From assembly GCA_963969395.1 (NCBI GenBank), contig OZ017798.1, positions 27,334,173-27,398,172 on the forward strand: a stretch of DNA of 64,000 bases, in the 5' to 3' direction. The position numbers were made by a program, and so were the translations under genes. How positions within the stretch are numbered: position 1 is the first letter of the stretch; each line of letters begins with the position of its first letter. The stretch is from Pseudoscleropodium purum (lineage: Eukaryota; Streptophyta; Bryopsida; Hypnales; Brachytheciaceae). The notes below the pieces were generated by a model, which saw only the letters and a program-made list of their open reading frames with translations, was not told the origin of the DNA and did not search any database. Below are positions 1-13,972 of this stretch, in pieces.

Positions 1-2696
1 ATAATAAAAGATATTTATAACGTTTTCTATGTCTATGGGATCACTACAAACTTATTCTTTGTGGGAAAACTAACAAATGTAAGTTACAAGGTCATGTTTG
101 ACTCTAGAACTTGCACTATTTATGATAATATCAAACTCAATACTATCTTTCTCCATGGGATCCATGATTCTAAAAACAATCTTTATAGAATTGTCAAGCC
201 ATCTAGAATACCAAACCTACTACACATTACCAATCTAGTGTCCCTTCTAATCCCTCTATACCTACCTATCCATCGAACTTAGTTCTTGATCCACCAAACT
301 TAGTTCCCGATCACCCCAATCTAGTTGCTATCCAATTGTAGCATCGTTGAGTCCGACATCTCAACTTCCAGAGCATGTATCACCTTAGTACAAAACACTT
401 AGTTGCTGGGATTCATGCTCTAGCATTACTAAAACACGTTTGCTCATCCTACATGATGGGTAAACTTCCCAAGGACCATATACCTAAACACTACCGCACA
501 CCCATCAACCACAAAATACAATTCACATAGCAATCTATGTGGCCCTTTGCCAACAACATCTAGAAATGGAAACAAGTATAAACTTACCTTCATAGACGAT
601 TTCTCAAGAAAAACATAGATTTACTTCTTGACAAACAAATCTTAAGCTCTCAGCTACTTCAAGCAATTCAAAGCTCTAGTTAAAACCCCAACCTTTTACA
701 CTGGAACACTTAGGAGCGATCGAGGAGGAGAATACCTCTCTACAAAGTTTACAAATTATCTACATGCCCAAGGAATTGCCTGCCAACTTACTATTGGATA
801 TTCCCCGAATTAAAATGGCATTGCTGAAAGAAAGAATCGCATGCTTTTTGAAGGTATTCATAGCAATGTCTCGGGTATCAACATTCCCAAAGCTCTTTGG
901 GAGGAAATTGCCAAAGTTGTCAATTATATACAAAACGAATGTCCAACTCACGCCTTAACTCTTCAAATCCCGGAAGAAGCCTTTACAGGGATTTGTCTAC
1001 ACCTTGGTCATCTTTGAATTTTGGAATGCACTACATACTGTCATATACCAGCCACAAAACGTACAAAACTAGATCCTAAAGCTATTCCCACCATATTTAT
1101 AGGGTACAATGAAAATAGTAAAGCTTATTGTTGTTACCAACCTTCTACCAAACACATCCTGATCAGTAAGGATGTTTGTTTAACTGTTTTGATGAGATGC
1201 TTTTTTGACTCCCTTCTCTCAAACCAACTGAACTCCTCTATGACGTAGAACCTATAGCTGAATTCAATATCTCCCAACCACTTCCGTTTCCCACTTGTCT
1301 TACTCCCTCAACTAGCCTCCCTATTCCAATCATACACCATAATAATCCCAACCCCAATCCTTGCAACAACCTTCAACTCCGACTTTCTAGAAAACCCCAA
1401 TCTTGATACTTCTTCTTCACCAACACTCTCCCCTACCACCTGTGCCAAATCCTAACCCTGCTCCAACTTCTGCCCCTCGACACTTCCAAAGACCACATCG
1501 TTAAAACATTTGGCTGGATGGCTATGAACTTTGTCTTTCAAGAGTTTCCTGAAGTATATTCATACAAATTCCCAACCAGTAAATGCGCTGATTAAACCTT
1601 TAGGCAGGGTCAAGTTTCAACGACATTGTGTAGCTTTAGGATTACACAACTTAGAAACCCTAAGCAAACCACTACATTCTTCTCTTCTAAATACAACCTT
1701 TGAGCTAATAATCCAACTCCCTACACTTGTAAAATTGGAACCAACTAGAATCTTACACCCTACTATAGATAATCCTCAACCTCCCCAATCAAAGCAAAGC
1801 TCTTGTGTTGAGCACCTCAAAAACCAAGAACCTCCTTTGAACAATCCTCCCATGAGAAATAGAGCTACTAAGCTCTCCCCCTACGAACCACATAGAACTT
1901 CCTCCACACAAGAACAATCTTCTACACAAGAACAGATTCTCACTGACGTCCTTTCCTCCTCCACAACTCACACTACTCGGATTCACTACGTCTCAACAAA
2001 CAAGGAACGAGCTCATCCTCTTTGCTGCATCGTGAATACACCTTCTCCTCTGCAATATACTCCACCACCAATGTATCCACTAAGTTCATACTCCATTTCC
2101 AAAATCGATTGCAGACTATCAACAAAATCCATAACACCAAATCTACTACATCAATCACCAAAGCTACATTCACAAACTCATGCAGTGATTGTGATCACTC
2201 CCGAGCAGGGTTGATGAATCTCTATGTCCACCCGAAAAAGGCGTCCGTAACCCGGACGTCCGTCCGCATGGACGCAACGTCCTTTCCGTTGTCGGAAAGC
2301 GGACACCTCAGTCGCGGCTGAAGGGTGGGGTGGACGAGATGGGCGGACAGGCGGGGCAGACGGGTGACTGCGGGACGATTGGAATAGGGCGGTCGGGGAA
2401 GCGGATGGAGGAGATGGTCAGCGGTCGAAGCAGTCAAGCGGTCGAGGCAAACAGCGACGTCGAGCGCGACGGATGGTCCAGGCGAACGCTGCGTCCGCTA
2501 GACTTGCGAATGTCAGCGGACGCTGCGGACACAACGTCCGCGGTTAGACGTCCCGGACGTCCGACCATCCTATCAACCCTGCTCCCGAGACAATTCCACT
2601 ATCGCATTTGCCATTCCAGACAACAACGATCTTCTCAAATCAACTCTCCTGCTCAAATTACTTACTCATGAAGTCCAATTCCACATTGAGGGAGGG
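1..2696 (+). pseudogene. Decayed Ty1/copia retrotransposon polyprotein (gag-pre-integrase and integrase remains)
   Basis: Conceptual translation with frameshifts and stops shows the copia pol order. The gag-pre-integrase region lies at about 1-210, with residues VGKLTNVSYKVMFDSRTC and the HGIHDSKNNLYRI stretch. The integrase core lies at about 540-1190, with a first acidic residue in FIDDFSRKT (near 590), a second in LRSDRGGEY (near 713) and the third in the GIAERKNR stretch (near 820). These are the DDE positions of the family. A post-integrase piece follows (IPTIFIGYNENSKAY, about 1085-1130), then a proline/serine-rich linker to about 2200. I could not find reverse transcriptase or RNase H motifs, so that half is deleted or decayed beyond recognition. 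The 5' end runs off the window. The coding tail resumes at 2590-2696 after a hAT element and ends in a purine-rich polypurine tract. It is inactive. Confidence 0.85.
2206..2581 (+). mobile_element. hAT-type non-autonomous element (family A, copy 1), nested in copia
   Basis: A GC-rich 376-bp insert begins CAGGGTTGAT and ends ATCAACCCTG. An exact 8-bp target-site duplication, CTCCCGAG, lies at 2198-2205 and 2582-2589. CAGGG-type termini with 8-bp duplications define the hAT superfamily. It has no transposase. The interior is dense in cggacg/cgtccg words and the palindrome CGGACGTCCG, which look like subterminal binding repeats. It interrupts the copia sequence, so it is younger than that insertion. 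Confidence 0.92.
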
Positions 2697-2858
2697 TGTT
2701 GTCACTCTTGTAGCTTCAGGGTTACATCCTATTATAGACTCATCTATGGATGAGTTAAGGTTAGAAAGACCTATATATACCTAATTGTGTTAGTGCTTAA
2801 ACTCTCTCTTGTTAATATGAGATTAGTTGTGTAACGACTCAGATTTCCTATAGTAACA
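2697..2858 (+). repeat. Probable 3' LTR of the copia element
   Basis: A purine-rich tract (gagggagggtg) at about 2687-2697 is followed directly by TGTTGTCAC, the usual start of a copia LTR. The segment contains a TATA-like run (tatatata, about 2772-2780) and ends ...GTAACA. The 162-bp length is short but acceptable for copia. The 5' LTR is outside the window, so the boundaries rest on the TG...CA ends and the polypurine tract only. Confidence 0.6.
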
Positions 2859-2963
2859 TCCCGCACTTTTTTTCCTTCAAGATGTTTTGGATCGTTTTGC
2901 TCGTTGCTTGTTCTGGATTGTTTGTCATGTGGTAGCAGACACCTAATGAGGCACTATGGACTA

Positions 2964-3221
2964 CAGGGTTGACGAATCTCAACGTCCGCCCCAAAATAGC
3001 GTCTGTTTTCCGGACGTCCGGACGCACGGACACTAGCGGACGCAGCATCCCGACCGCCGTCGGAAAGCGAACGGACGGGGCGGACGGCCCGACCGCCCGA
3101 GGCGGATGCCCAAATCGTGCGGACCAGATCAGTCCGCGCGTTGATCGGACGGTCGTAATCAGGCGGATGGACGGGGGACAGGCGGACGCTGCGTCCGCGT
3201 CCGGACGTCCTGTCAACCCTG
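2964..3221 (+). mobile_element. hAT-type non-autonomous element (family A, copy 2)
   Basis: A 258-bp element starts CAGGGTTGACGAATCTC and ends TGTCAACCCTG. The exact 8-bp duplication ATGGACTA lies at 2956-2963 and 3222-3229. It has the same orientation and end sequences as the copy at 2206-2581, but a different interior length. It is non-coding. Confidence 0.93.
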
Positions 3222-3590
3222 ATGGACTATGGAGTATTGTTTTTCAGATTGCCCCAAAATTGGAACATAATCCGAGTCGGTTATAAAATTTATATGAGTG
3301 CTTACGTTAGTCTAGTGTGACTTTTGAGGTTCTATTTTCTAGTTCAGTTTTGTGCCTAAGCCTTTCATTGGATTTCATATAGGCTAGGTTTTAATTTTGA
3401 ATGTTCCAACTTTTGAATGGGGAAACTAGGGTAGGCACCCCACACCCTACAAGCACCACTTTTTGGTGTTGTAAATAGTTATTATTATTAGATTGTTCAA
3501 ATGAGATTCTTATACTTTCTTGCTTGTAAAATGAAAGAAGGTTTCAACGCACCAAAGAATAGGTCATTTGGATATTGTATACAAAAGTTA
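3222..3590. other. Gene-free AT-rich spacer
   Basis: No coding, RNA or repeat signal is recognisable here. It separates the second hAT copy from the first TTAA-bounded element. Confidence 0.6.
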
Positions 3591-4796
3591 TTAACCTCTA
3601 AAGGTCTTTGACTATGTTTTCACCAAAAATGCTCTCAAACTGTCATTTCTAGTGCAAGTACCAAAATTTAGAAAAAAAACATTTTTGGACACATGTAACT
3701 ATGGGATCTTGTAGTACACTAGCTTGAGAAAATGTGGAAAAAATACCAGAATTTTTCACTATGTAGATTGTAAGATATTAGTGTTTGAATTGACAAAAGT
3801 CCTTTTTTTTGGCCTTGTGAAAATATGGGCAGCTACATTTTTCAAGGTTACATTCATATGAAAAAAATCTCCAAAATGTTTGTGCATTCTTGGATTCATT
3901 CTTCAAAGCAAGTTGGCTACATGCTTGAAAAATTTGAGATCATTTGGGATTGTACAACATATAGAAAAAGTATAGTAAACAGAAAGAAGTAAAGAATGAT
4001 TCAAAATACTAAATTGATAAGAATTTAATTATGGAATTGAAAAATGCCAATCCCAACGGTTGTAGTGTTGTAATAAATAATTTTCATCCTATATACTTTC
4101 TTTTCAAGAATATGAAAAATTGAATTAAATAAAGGACCTCAAAGTTTATTTTAAAGAAGAAAATCCATACCTACCTACAAACTAAAACTCTTCATAACTT
4201 TCACCTCATCAATCCAAATGGAATGATTCAAAGCTTCTCACGTATATATAAATCTAGAAAATCAATTTCAATTTTCTATTTCTTAAAAAAGTGATTTTTC
4301 AAAAAGTTTTTGAGCTACCCACCAAGTAATGACACTTACATATCATGCAATAAATTTTGAACCATGTAGTCAAAAGTTATGAAAATTGTTGGGCCATTAA
4401 AAGAGATCTGAGGCCAACAAAAACCTTCAAGTTTTCAAGTTGTGGCAAGAAGAGAATTGCACTACTTTAGTAGTATGACATAACCAAGCCCTTGCCATGT
4501 CATATAAAATTAATATTTTTTCAAAAATAATTTCATTTAAATAATTATTATTATTACTTGATTTTTTGAATTTTTTCCCTAATAGAAAACTATTCCTTCA
4601 TTGTGGGGGAAAAAATAAAAGGAACATGTTTGAAACGAGCTTCTATTGCCCTCAAACCTCTTCTACTGCTTAAAGTAACTCCTCGACCATATGTTTTGTG
4701 AAATTTTCAAAGAAAGAAAATAAAAATTCCATTTGTAGTGAGATGTTGAAAATATCTATAATGTCTAAAAATGGTATCTGAGACTTTAGGGATCAA
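3591..4796 (+). mobile_element. TTAA-bounded TIR element, family R1 copy 1 (with a nested MITE)
   Basis: It begins TTAACCTCTAAAGGTC and ends gactttagggatcaa, with the final TTAA mutated to TCAA. It aligns by eye over nearly its whole length with the reverse complement of 40198-41133. Shared blocks include the 'gatcttgtagta', 'cttgtgaaaatatgggcagct' and 'agtcaaaagttatgaaaattg' stretches. It is non-coding. Alignment to the uninterrupted copy shows an extra segment at about 4394-4668, which is a separate MITE. Confidence 0.75.
4397..4664. mobile_element. MITE of family R4, nested in the R1 element
   Basis: This segment is missing from the otherwise matching R1 copy at 40198-41133. Its ends are imperfect inverted repeats: AAAAGAGATCTGAGGCC on the left, against the reverse complement of GCCCTCAAACCTCTTCTA on the right. 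The interior carries the 'ttgccatgtcat' word and A/T homopolymer runs seen in the R4 copies at 39420, 41202 and 43273. The exact boundary and the target duplication are uncertain. Confidence 0.5.
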
Positions 4797-4984
4797 AAGT
4801 CATTTTTTTCGTAGAGGTTCTAAAATGATTTCTTCAACAAAGGTAGAAAAGTACACATTGACTTTAGAAATGATGGTGGCTTTCTAGTAGTGATGGCGGT
4901 GTCATGTTGTAAATAACTATATTATTTAAAAACATCAAAAGATTAACTTTGAGCCCTAGTTCAAGAAAAAGGTTGAGATAGAAA

Positions 4985-5225
4985 AGGTGGGGGTCGTGGA
5001 GAAATTCACGGTCTTGGGTTGTACTGGATCTTGTCACTTAGCTCAGGGGGACAGGGTGGCTGGCTGGTTGGCTAGTTATTTTCTGCTTTCACTAGCGGTG
5101 CCAAGTTGCAACTGCTCAAACCGAATCAACGAATCCGACAAGATTCGAACCCGAAACCAGCTAGCAGCTAATTGGGGACTTCTCCAACCAACCAAGTCCG
5201 CAACTTGGCGGTCGTTGTTGATCCC
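4985..5225 (-). repeat. tRNA-derived SINE-like sequence
   Basis: On the minus strand a box-A-like stretch (TGCGGACTTGGTTGG, near 5175-5190) is followed about 40 bp later by a good box B (GGTTCGAATCT, near 5140-5150). This is the internal RNA polymerase III promoter spacing of a tRNA. The segment does not fold into an obvious full tRNA and continues for about 150 bp beyond the tRNA-like head, as SINEs do. The 3' end is not defined. Confidence 0.45.
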
Positions 5226-5530
5226 AAGGTGGTTTTATACCACTATTGATTGGCTGTTTGGTATATTGACTGACGGAACAATGTTCCTAAGTCTATTTTT
5301 TTTATCACATAGATTACCTTTTGATACAAAAAGAAGAAAAAAAATATACGTTTGATTATTAGCATTTTGATTTTATTATAAAGATAGCTAATATAGTGTG
5401 ATTGGAGTATTTAAAGCAAAAGTAAGCTTCTTAAAGAAGCTATTAGGTATAGAAATAAAGGAACTAAGTAGTATTGCTTCTCATGTTCTACTTTGAGTTG
5501 ATTATAGTTTAGGTTTTAATATTCGTAGTT

Positions 5531-5944
5531 ATGGATTGACAAGACCCTGACGATTGGCAATTGCCATTATCGCAATTACCGGTTGATCCAAATCAACCAT
5601 CTTCATCAAGACTGCGTATGTGAGATGATGCTGGACCTTCTGAACGTCATGTTCAACCACGAACAGATCTAGATAACCAGCAAACTTTATTGCCAGTTTT
5701 GCAATTGGATAAAAAGTCTTTGGTGATCGTTTTGGAATCTGAACCCATGCTTTCCAAGAACTATCAAATGGTGTTTGAAGGGTGTTTTGAAAACAACGGT
5801 GAAGAACAAATGGTCACCTGTATTTCCAATGAAGTAGGCCAACGCCTTTGGCTTCAAGGACCACTCAATCTATTGACCGCGGAATGGAGAGCTAACTACA
5901 TTGCTACTTTACTTTTGCGTGTTTTGGAGTTCTTAAGTGTGTAA
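5531..5944 (+). pseudogene. Broken ORF of unknown identity
   Basis: One frame from ATG 5531 to the TAA at 5942-5944 reads about 137 codons with two internal stops (codon 3 and about codon 30). The N-terminal part is polar and proline-rich (DPDDWQLPLSQLPVDPNQP). The C-terminal 84 residues are uninterrupted and globular-looking, with charged and hydrophobic residues alternating (LVIVLESEPMLSKNYQMVFE). Codon-like composition stands out from the AT-rich flanks. I do not recognise the family. It could be a gene or transposon-protein fragment. The frame ends in sequence resembling a splice donor (gtgtgtaaag), so it may be one exon of a dead gene. Confidence 0.4.
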
Positions 5945-8949
<3,005 letters not shown>

Positions 8950-9336
8950 TTAATCTAGAAAGGTTTTTGACTATATTTTCACTAGAAATGTTACAAAATT
9001 GCTATTTTTAATACAAGTACTAAATTTATTAAAAATAAATAAATTTGGACATACGTTTTTGAAGGATCTTGTAGTAAACTATTTTGAAAAGATGTGGGAA
9101 AATTTTCAAAAATTTTCACCATGTAGATTGCAAGATATTGGTGTTTGAATTGCCAAAAATCTTTTTTTTTGAACTTACAAATAAATGGGTAGCTACCTTT
9201 CATAAGGTCACATTTGTATGAAAAAATGTCAAAAATGGTGGTGCTTCTTTATTTTAATTCTTTAAGGCAAATTGGATACATGCTTGAAAATTTTAGAATA
9301 TTTGGAATTGTATAACATATAGGAAAAAAAATAGTA

Positions 9337-12300
9337 AGGTAGCTACATCCATAACCATATAATGTTTTGTTTATCAAAATTGATTGATGAAGCTTTAAAA
9401 TTATATTGTAAATTTATCAAGAGAAAAATAAAAATATTGGCATCAATTGTTAAGTGTCAATCACAGCCATATGTTTACTAGAAAATTTCAAAGTGCACAA
9501 TCAACAAAAATGTGTATTCTTGTGTAGGCTTTGCTAAAATAGAGGGGAATTGTATACTTCACTATTCCATGATAATCTAATATCGGCCTCATTAGGTTCT
9601 ATATTAAACAGATGCTGAATTGTAATTTGTCTATAAAGTGTCTAAAATAGCATACTATAGGTATTGAAAGACCATGCATGTGAACTATTAAAAGCTAAGA
9701 TGCCAAAACTAGATTCAACCATGTGCAGTCATTGAACCGCACTCAACTACCCTACCACACAATACTTGTGACCCTGGGACCATCGTAGAAGTCCCTTACC
9801 TCTAATGTTCTTGATCTTCTTTTTGTTGTTGGCGTGCAAATCTTTGTTGATGCCGCACCTTAGCCTCGCCTTCATTGTTGCCTTGCTATCAACGCTGCTG
9901 AGCCCACCTTCAACGGGAACTTGTGATGTATTTGATGTTGCAATACTCCCTTTAATTTGTCTAGAATTGAGATCCAATCACCCACCTCCTTCGAATCTCA
10001 TGGTAGCTGTTGAACACGTCGTTGTAGGCGTCGTTGGATTCTTTCATGTCATGGGTGCTTTGTCCATTCAAACTCAAGCAACTACGACATCGACACCTTT
10101 GCAAATCAAGTTCCGTGGTTCTCTTAGCCTTTTCAATTGCCTTCTGCACCTTCTCACCTTCACGGTCGGCCTTCTTAGGCTCGACTTGAATTTGACACAT
10201 GACCTTTTTACCCTCTTAGTGAGCCTTCTCTTGCTCACATTGCACCTTCCTTTGCTTCATCTATAGTTTGTGTTCTTCCTGCTCTTTTGCAATGATTGCC
10301 TTTTTTTTTATTGATTTTGTAGTAATTGCAGCAATGTAGTCTTTTGAGGTCATCAAGATCAACTTGGAGTAATCAACTACAGGCTCTCCACCTTGTGGTT
10401 ATCTATGATTTTGACATTACACTTGTAGCAATGGGAATAGATTGGCAAGCATTGAAGCACCTACTCCTCCATTTGATTCCGTATTCTTAGAGGAATCAAG
10501 ATCAGACTTTGTACCTGACTCTACAAAGTATTATTGCTGTGGAGATTGAGTCTCTTAAATGCAATCCATCTAGTGCTCTGCACTCTAATGGAAGGAAGTC
10601 CATTTTGACTTCTACAATCTAGGGATACATTTGTGTGCCTCTTTATTTATGTCAAGGATTAACTCTTCTTGCTCTTCATTGTCTCTATAGCACGCGCTTA
10701 GCTTCATGTAAGCATTCATTGCAATTGGATCCAAGGGCCAAATGCCAGTGGTGAAAATCCTTTTTAAATTTTTTCTAAGGTGAGTGCTTTCTTTAACTCT
10801 AAGGAAATCTATTCTATAAGGTCTTCCTTGCTTTATTTTTTTCTTTTGTTGTCTATGGTCCATCTATCTTTGCATGCTCAAAATGCCACTTTGAATAGTT
10901 TGAATATACTAACATTAAGGGGCTACAATTTGTGACTTGTTTGGCTAAGTAACATGATAATGTCAAGGCCTTGCTTTGTGGCTTTTTGGATGAACTCAAG
11001 TGTTATATGGGATCCATGACCATCTAGGAGTAATAGGTGTCTATTGTCATGTGAAATCTTTTATCTCTCTTTTATAACAGCTAGAAAATAAGTAATCCAA
11101 GCAGAAAACAAATAGGCAGTCATCCAACTTTTTAGTTGCATTGCTATCCAAGCACCACATTTACATTTGTTAATGAAGTTCCAAAGTTTGTGTTTACCTT
11201 TGAAAATGTAATAGTTTGGAATGTAATGACTTGCTAAGTTCACACATGAGAAAACTATGAGGTGTTCTCTATTGTTTGGAATTGCCTAAAGCATGGACCT
11301 ACTACCATGTTGTGTAAACACAAGAGTCCCCCCTCCATTCTTGCCTTCTTGTGCTCCCAACTCATCTACATTCTAGATGTGAGACATTGGATATCCATGT
11401 TGATCATATGCTTGTCCTAGATTCTCGTACAAGGAAGTTACACTACTAGGATTTAATCTCCTTGCTTACCCCTCTTCCAATCCCCACAGAGATCTCAAAG
11501 TGAGTTCCGGATGATGATTTCAAAACCACTGAAGCCATCCACATCTATGGATGTTGTCCTTGAAGGGCATCTAACGCTCTTGTGTGATTTTTGTGACTTT
11601 TTACCTTGCCTCAATGAATGTGATAAGATGTGCCTTATCTTGCGTTTCAAGTATCCAATTGACAAGTGCAATTTCTTCGTCCATGCTCAAGACTTCTTAA
11701 CAACCTTCCTTCCATTGTAGTATTCTTCCATGAATGTGATCTAATTAGGATGACTACGGGATTCCAAAGTCCTTGACAACTATGGCAAGCAAGCTACTAG
11801 CATCCATTGCAATTAGCGTTGTTGTGAGTTGTGTATTGGTCCATGTTCCGATGTGGCCCTTGCTCAGCCTTCACCTATTATTTCTCATCAGATCAGGCCC
11901 TCTTGCATTGTTAATTCTTGTTGGGGTGGATAGTTTCCTACTTCTCATCCGGTCCAACGTAATTTCTCCACCTTCAACCCTAACTCGCCTTTCGAAGTTA
12001 CTACTTACACTTTGATCTCCCATCGCACCTCGTTCTAGAAAGTAACCAAAGTTGTCAGAGTTTGGTTGTTGGCCGAAAGCTCCTAGCTTGTTGATCAACA
12101 CCCTTGTACCCTAATGGCCATTTAAATTGCCCATCATGGCACGTCAATCTTGCACCCCTCCCTCCCATCTTCTCCAACTTGATTATATTGCATGCGTTGC
12201 TGTAAGTCTTGCAACTTCGAACAACAGCTCCTAGTCAATATGGTTTTGGGGAAATGAAGACTAGCCGCATGCTTCTAGAAGTCCATAAGACTAGAACTCG

Positions 12301-13199
12301 GATGCCTATGGTCCCTAAACATCTTGCATACTGTGACAATAATGCTCACCTTCTTTGATTGAATTTGACACTCAATCTAATATGATCACTCACTAATTCC
12401 AACTCAATGTATTGATCACTATCATAATCACTCTACTAATCGTTCTTCTAGTCACGTAGTTGAGTTAATCACTTCATTCAGGTAATCAAAGACTAAGCTA
12501 AAATTTATACTAAGTTCTCAAGTAATCACTCAGCCCAAGTAATCACAGAATTTTCTAATAGCTCTATATAACACAAAATAATCTTACTGAGCATGTCAAT
12601 CACTCTATGAACAATTCAATTTACCAAAAATTGTACTCAACATATCAATTACTTTGTCAATGCTTTGATTTAGTGCAAATTTGTAGTTCAAAAGGTAAGC
12701 TTAACTCAACCCCTCGATTAGTGGGTTTAGCACTTTGCTTCCACAAAGCCAAGCACATATTAAGCTTAAATGCACTTAAAAACTTGCTCATTATTACATT
12801 AAATTGCAGTGTATGCATGTTGCGCCGGTAGTTGAAGTCCATTTCAATGACATTATAATCATGCAATAATGTCATAGAGACCCATATGTGCTTCTATTCA
12901 CATCACAATCACTAGAGATTGAAAGCTTAATTGTTTTAATTACACCCATAACCATTGGCCACAATGTAGTAAACCAAATCCACAACCTCATTCCCATTTA
13001 ATTTCACGACATGGGTAGTTCATGTAATCTGTCATACACTAAATCCATCCCCAATGCCATTGGCAATTCATTCTTCCACAATTCTCACCCATACCTTGCT
13101 TTTTTCTTACTTCACAAGTATAGGACTAAACTCAATGGATATGGGTGATAATATAGGGAATGACAATAGGGACTCTCGTGGTTATAGGTGTAGATACCT
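9337..13199 (-). mobile_element. pogo/jerky-type (Tc1/mariner superfamily) DNA transposon, defective
   Basis: A 3863-bp insert has 21-bp terminal inverted repeats (AGGTAGCTACATCCATAACCA left, AGGTATCTACACCTATAACCA right, 18 of 21 matching). A TA duplication lies at 9335-9336 and 13200-13201. The empty site is visible in the related R1 copy (reverse complement of about 40740-40770, atagtaagtagaaag). It reads straight through one TA where this copy has the insertion. A decayed DDE transposase lies on the minus strand inside. The rest (about 11,700-13,100) is non-coding. Confidence 0.85.
9750..11684 (-). pseudogene. Decayed DDE_1 (pogo/jerky/CENP-B-like) transposase
   Basis: Reading the minus strand from ATG 11684, one frame stays aligned to the family for about 270 codons despite at least eight in-frame stops. 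It starts with a CENP-B-type helix-turn-helix piece (MDEEIALVNWILETQDKAH). A pre-catalytic region follows (GWLQWF, HHPELTLRS). The catalytic core has NVDELG (first acidic site, usually N-DETG), NYYIFKGK, LLLLDGHGSHITLEF (second acidic site) and then PLNVSIFKLFK, where the third acidic Asp of LQPLD is Asn. After a frameshift near 10,840 the C-terminal motif IFTTGIWPLDPIAM appears (10,612-10,863). A lysine/glutamate-rich tail follows at about 9960-10,260. The stops, the frameshift and the lost third Asp show it cannot work. Confidence 0.85.
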
Positions 13200-13642
13200 T
13201 AAGTAGAAAGAAGTGGAGAATGATTCAAAATACTAAATTGTTAAGAATTTGGTTATGAAATAGAAAATGCCAATCCCAATGGTTGTAACTTAGTAATAAA
13301 CAATCTACATATATCCTATGATTTTATTTTTTTCAAAAGTTTTTTTTGAAAATTGATTTAAATAAAGGACTTCGAAGTTTATATTAGAGTAGGAAATTCA
13401 TAACTTCCTACAAATTCAAACTCATAACTTTCATCTCATTAATCAAAATGAAATGATTTAAATCTTCAGAAAGATACTTGCTAAATAACCTAAATTCAAT
13501 AAATAAAAAAACCTAAGTTCCCAATAGTGCTTAGAGAAACCAAAATATCTTCATATCTTATAGAAACAAAGAAGAAAACTATGGAGACCAAGAACTAAAC
13601 ATTTGTTGAAGGGCTTTAGCTCACAAGTGATATCAATGAGAT

Positions 13643-13964
13643 CAGGGTTGACAGGACGGTCGGACGTCCAGGACATCCAGACGCGGACACTGTGTCCGCA
13701 GCGTCCGCTGACATTCGCGGTCCCGGCGGATGCAGCATCCGCCGGGACTGCCCCGTCCGCTTGTCCCCCCGTCCGCCCGGTTACGACCGTCCGATCGACA
13801 CGCGGACTGATGTGGTCCGCATGATCTGAGCGTCCACCCCATCCGTCCGCCCTGCCCCGCCCGTCCGCCTTTCGACGACGGGAGGGACATTGCGTCTACT
13901 GGCGTCCGTGAGGATGGACGTCCGGACGCTATTTTGGGGCGGACGTACTGATTTGTCAACCCTG
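13643..13964 (-). mobile_element. hAT-type non-autonomous element (family A, copy 3)
   Basis: A 322-bp GC-rich element starts CAGGGTTGACAGGACGG and ends GATTTGTCAACCCTG. The exact 8-bp duplication AATGAGAT lies at 13635-13642 and 13965-13972. The end carrying 'ggggcggacgta' corresponds to the start of copies 1 and 2, so this copy is inverted. It is non-coding. Confidence 0.93.
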
Positions 13965-13972
13965 AATGAGAT

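Larger units (their letters stand above)
8950..13460 (+). mobile_element. TTAA-bounded TIR element, family R1 copy 2, split by a pogo-type transposon
   Basis: The left part (8950-9336) starts TTAATCTAGAAAGG and matches R1 copy 1 from 3591. The right part (13200 to about 13460) resumes the same alignment (aagtagaaagaagtggagaatgattc...). Between them lies a 3.9-kb TIR transposon. The 3' terminus of this R1 copy is not recognisable, so it is truncated near 13460. Confidence 0.7.

Noticed and set aside
2222..2671. GC-rich islands with ORFs that at first suggest transferred bacterial DNA
   Set aside because: Inverted ends and exact 8-bp duplications show they are hAT-type elements; the ORFs are incidental.
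9805..10266. 153-codon + strand hydrophobic ORF, a possible membrane protein
   Set aside because: It is the complement of the charged transposase tail on the minus strand.
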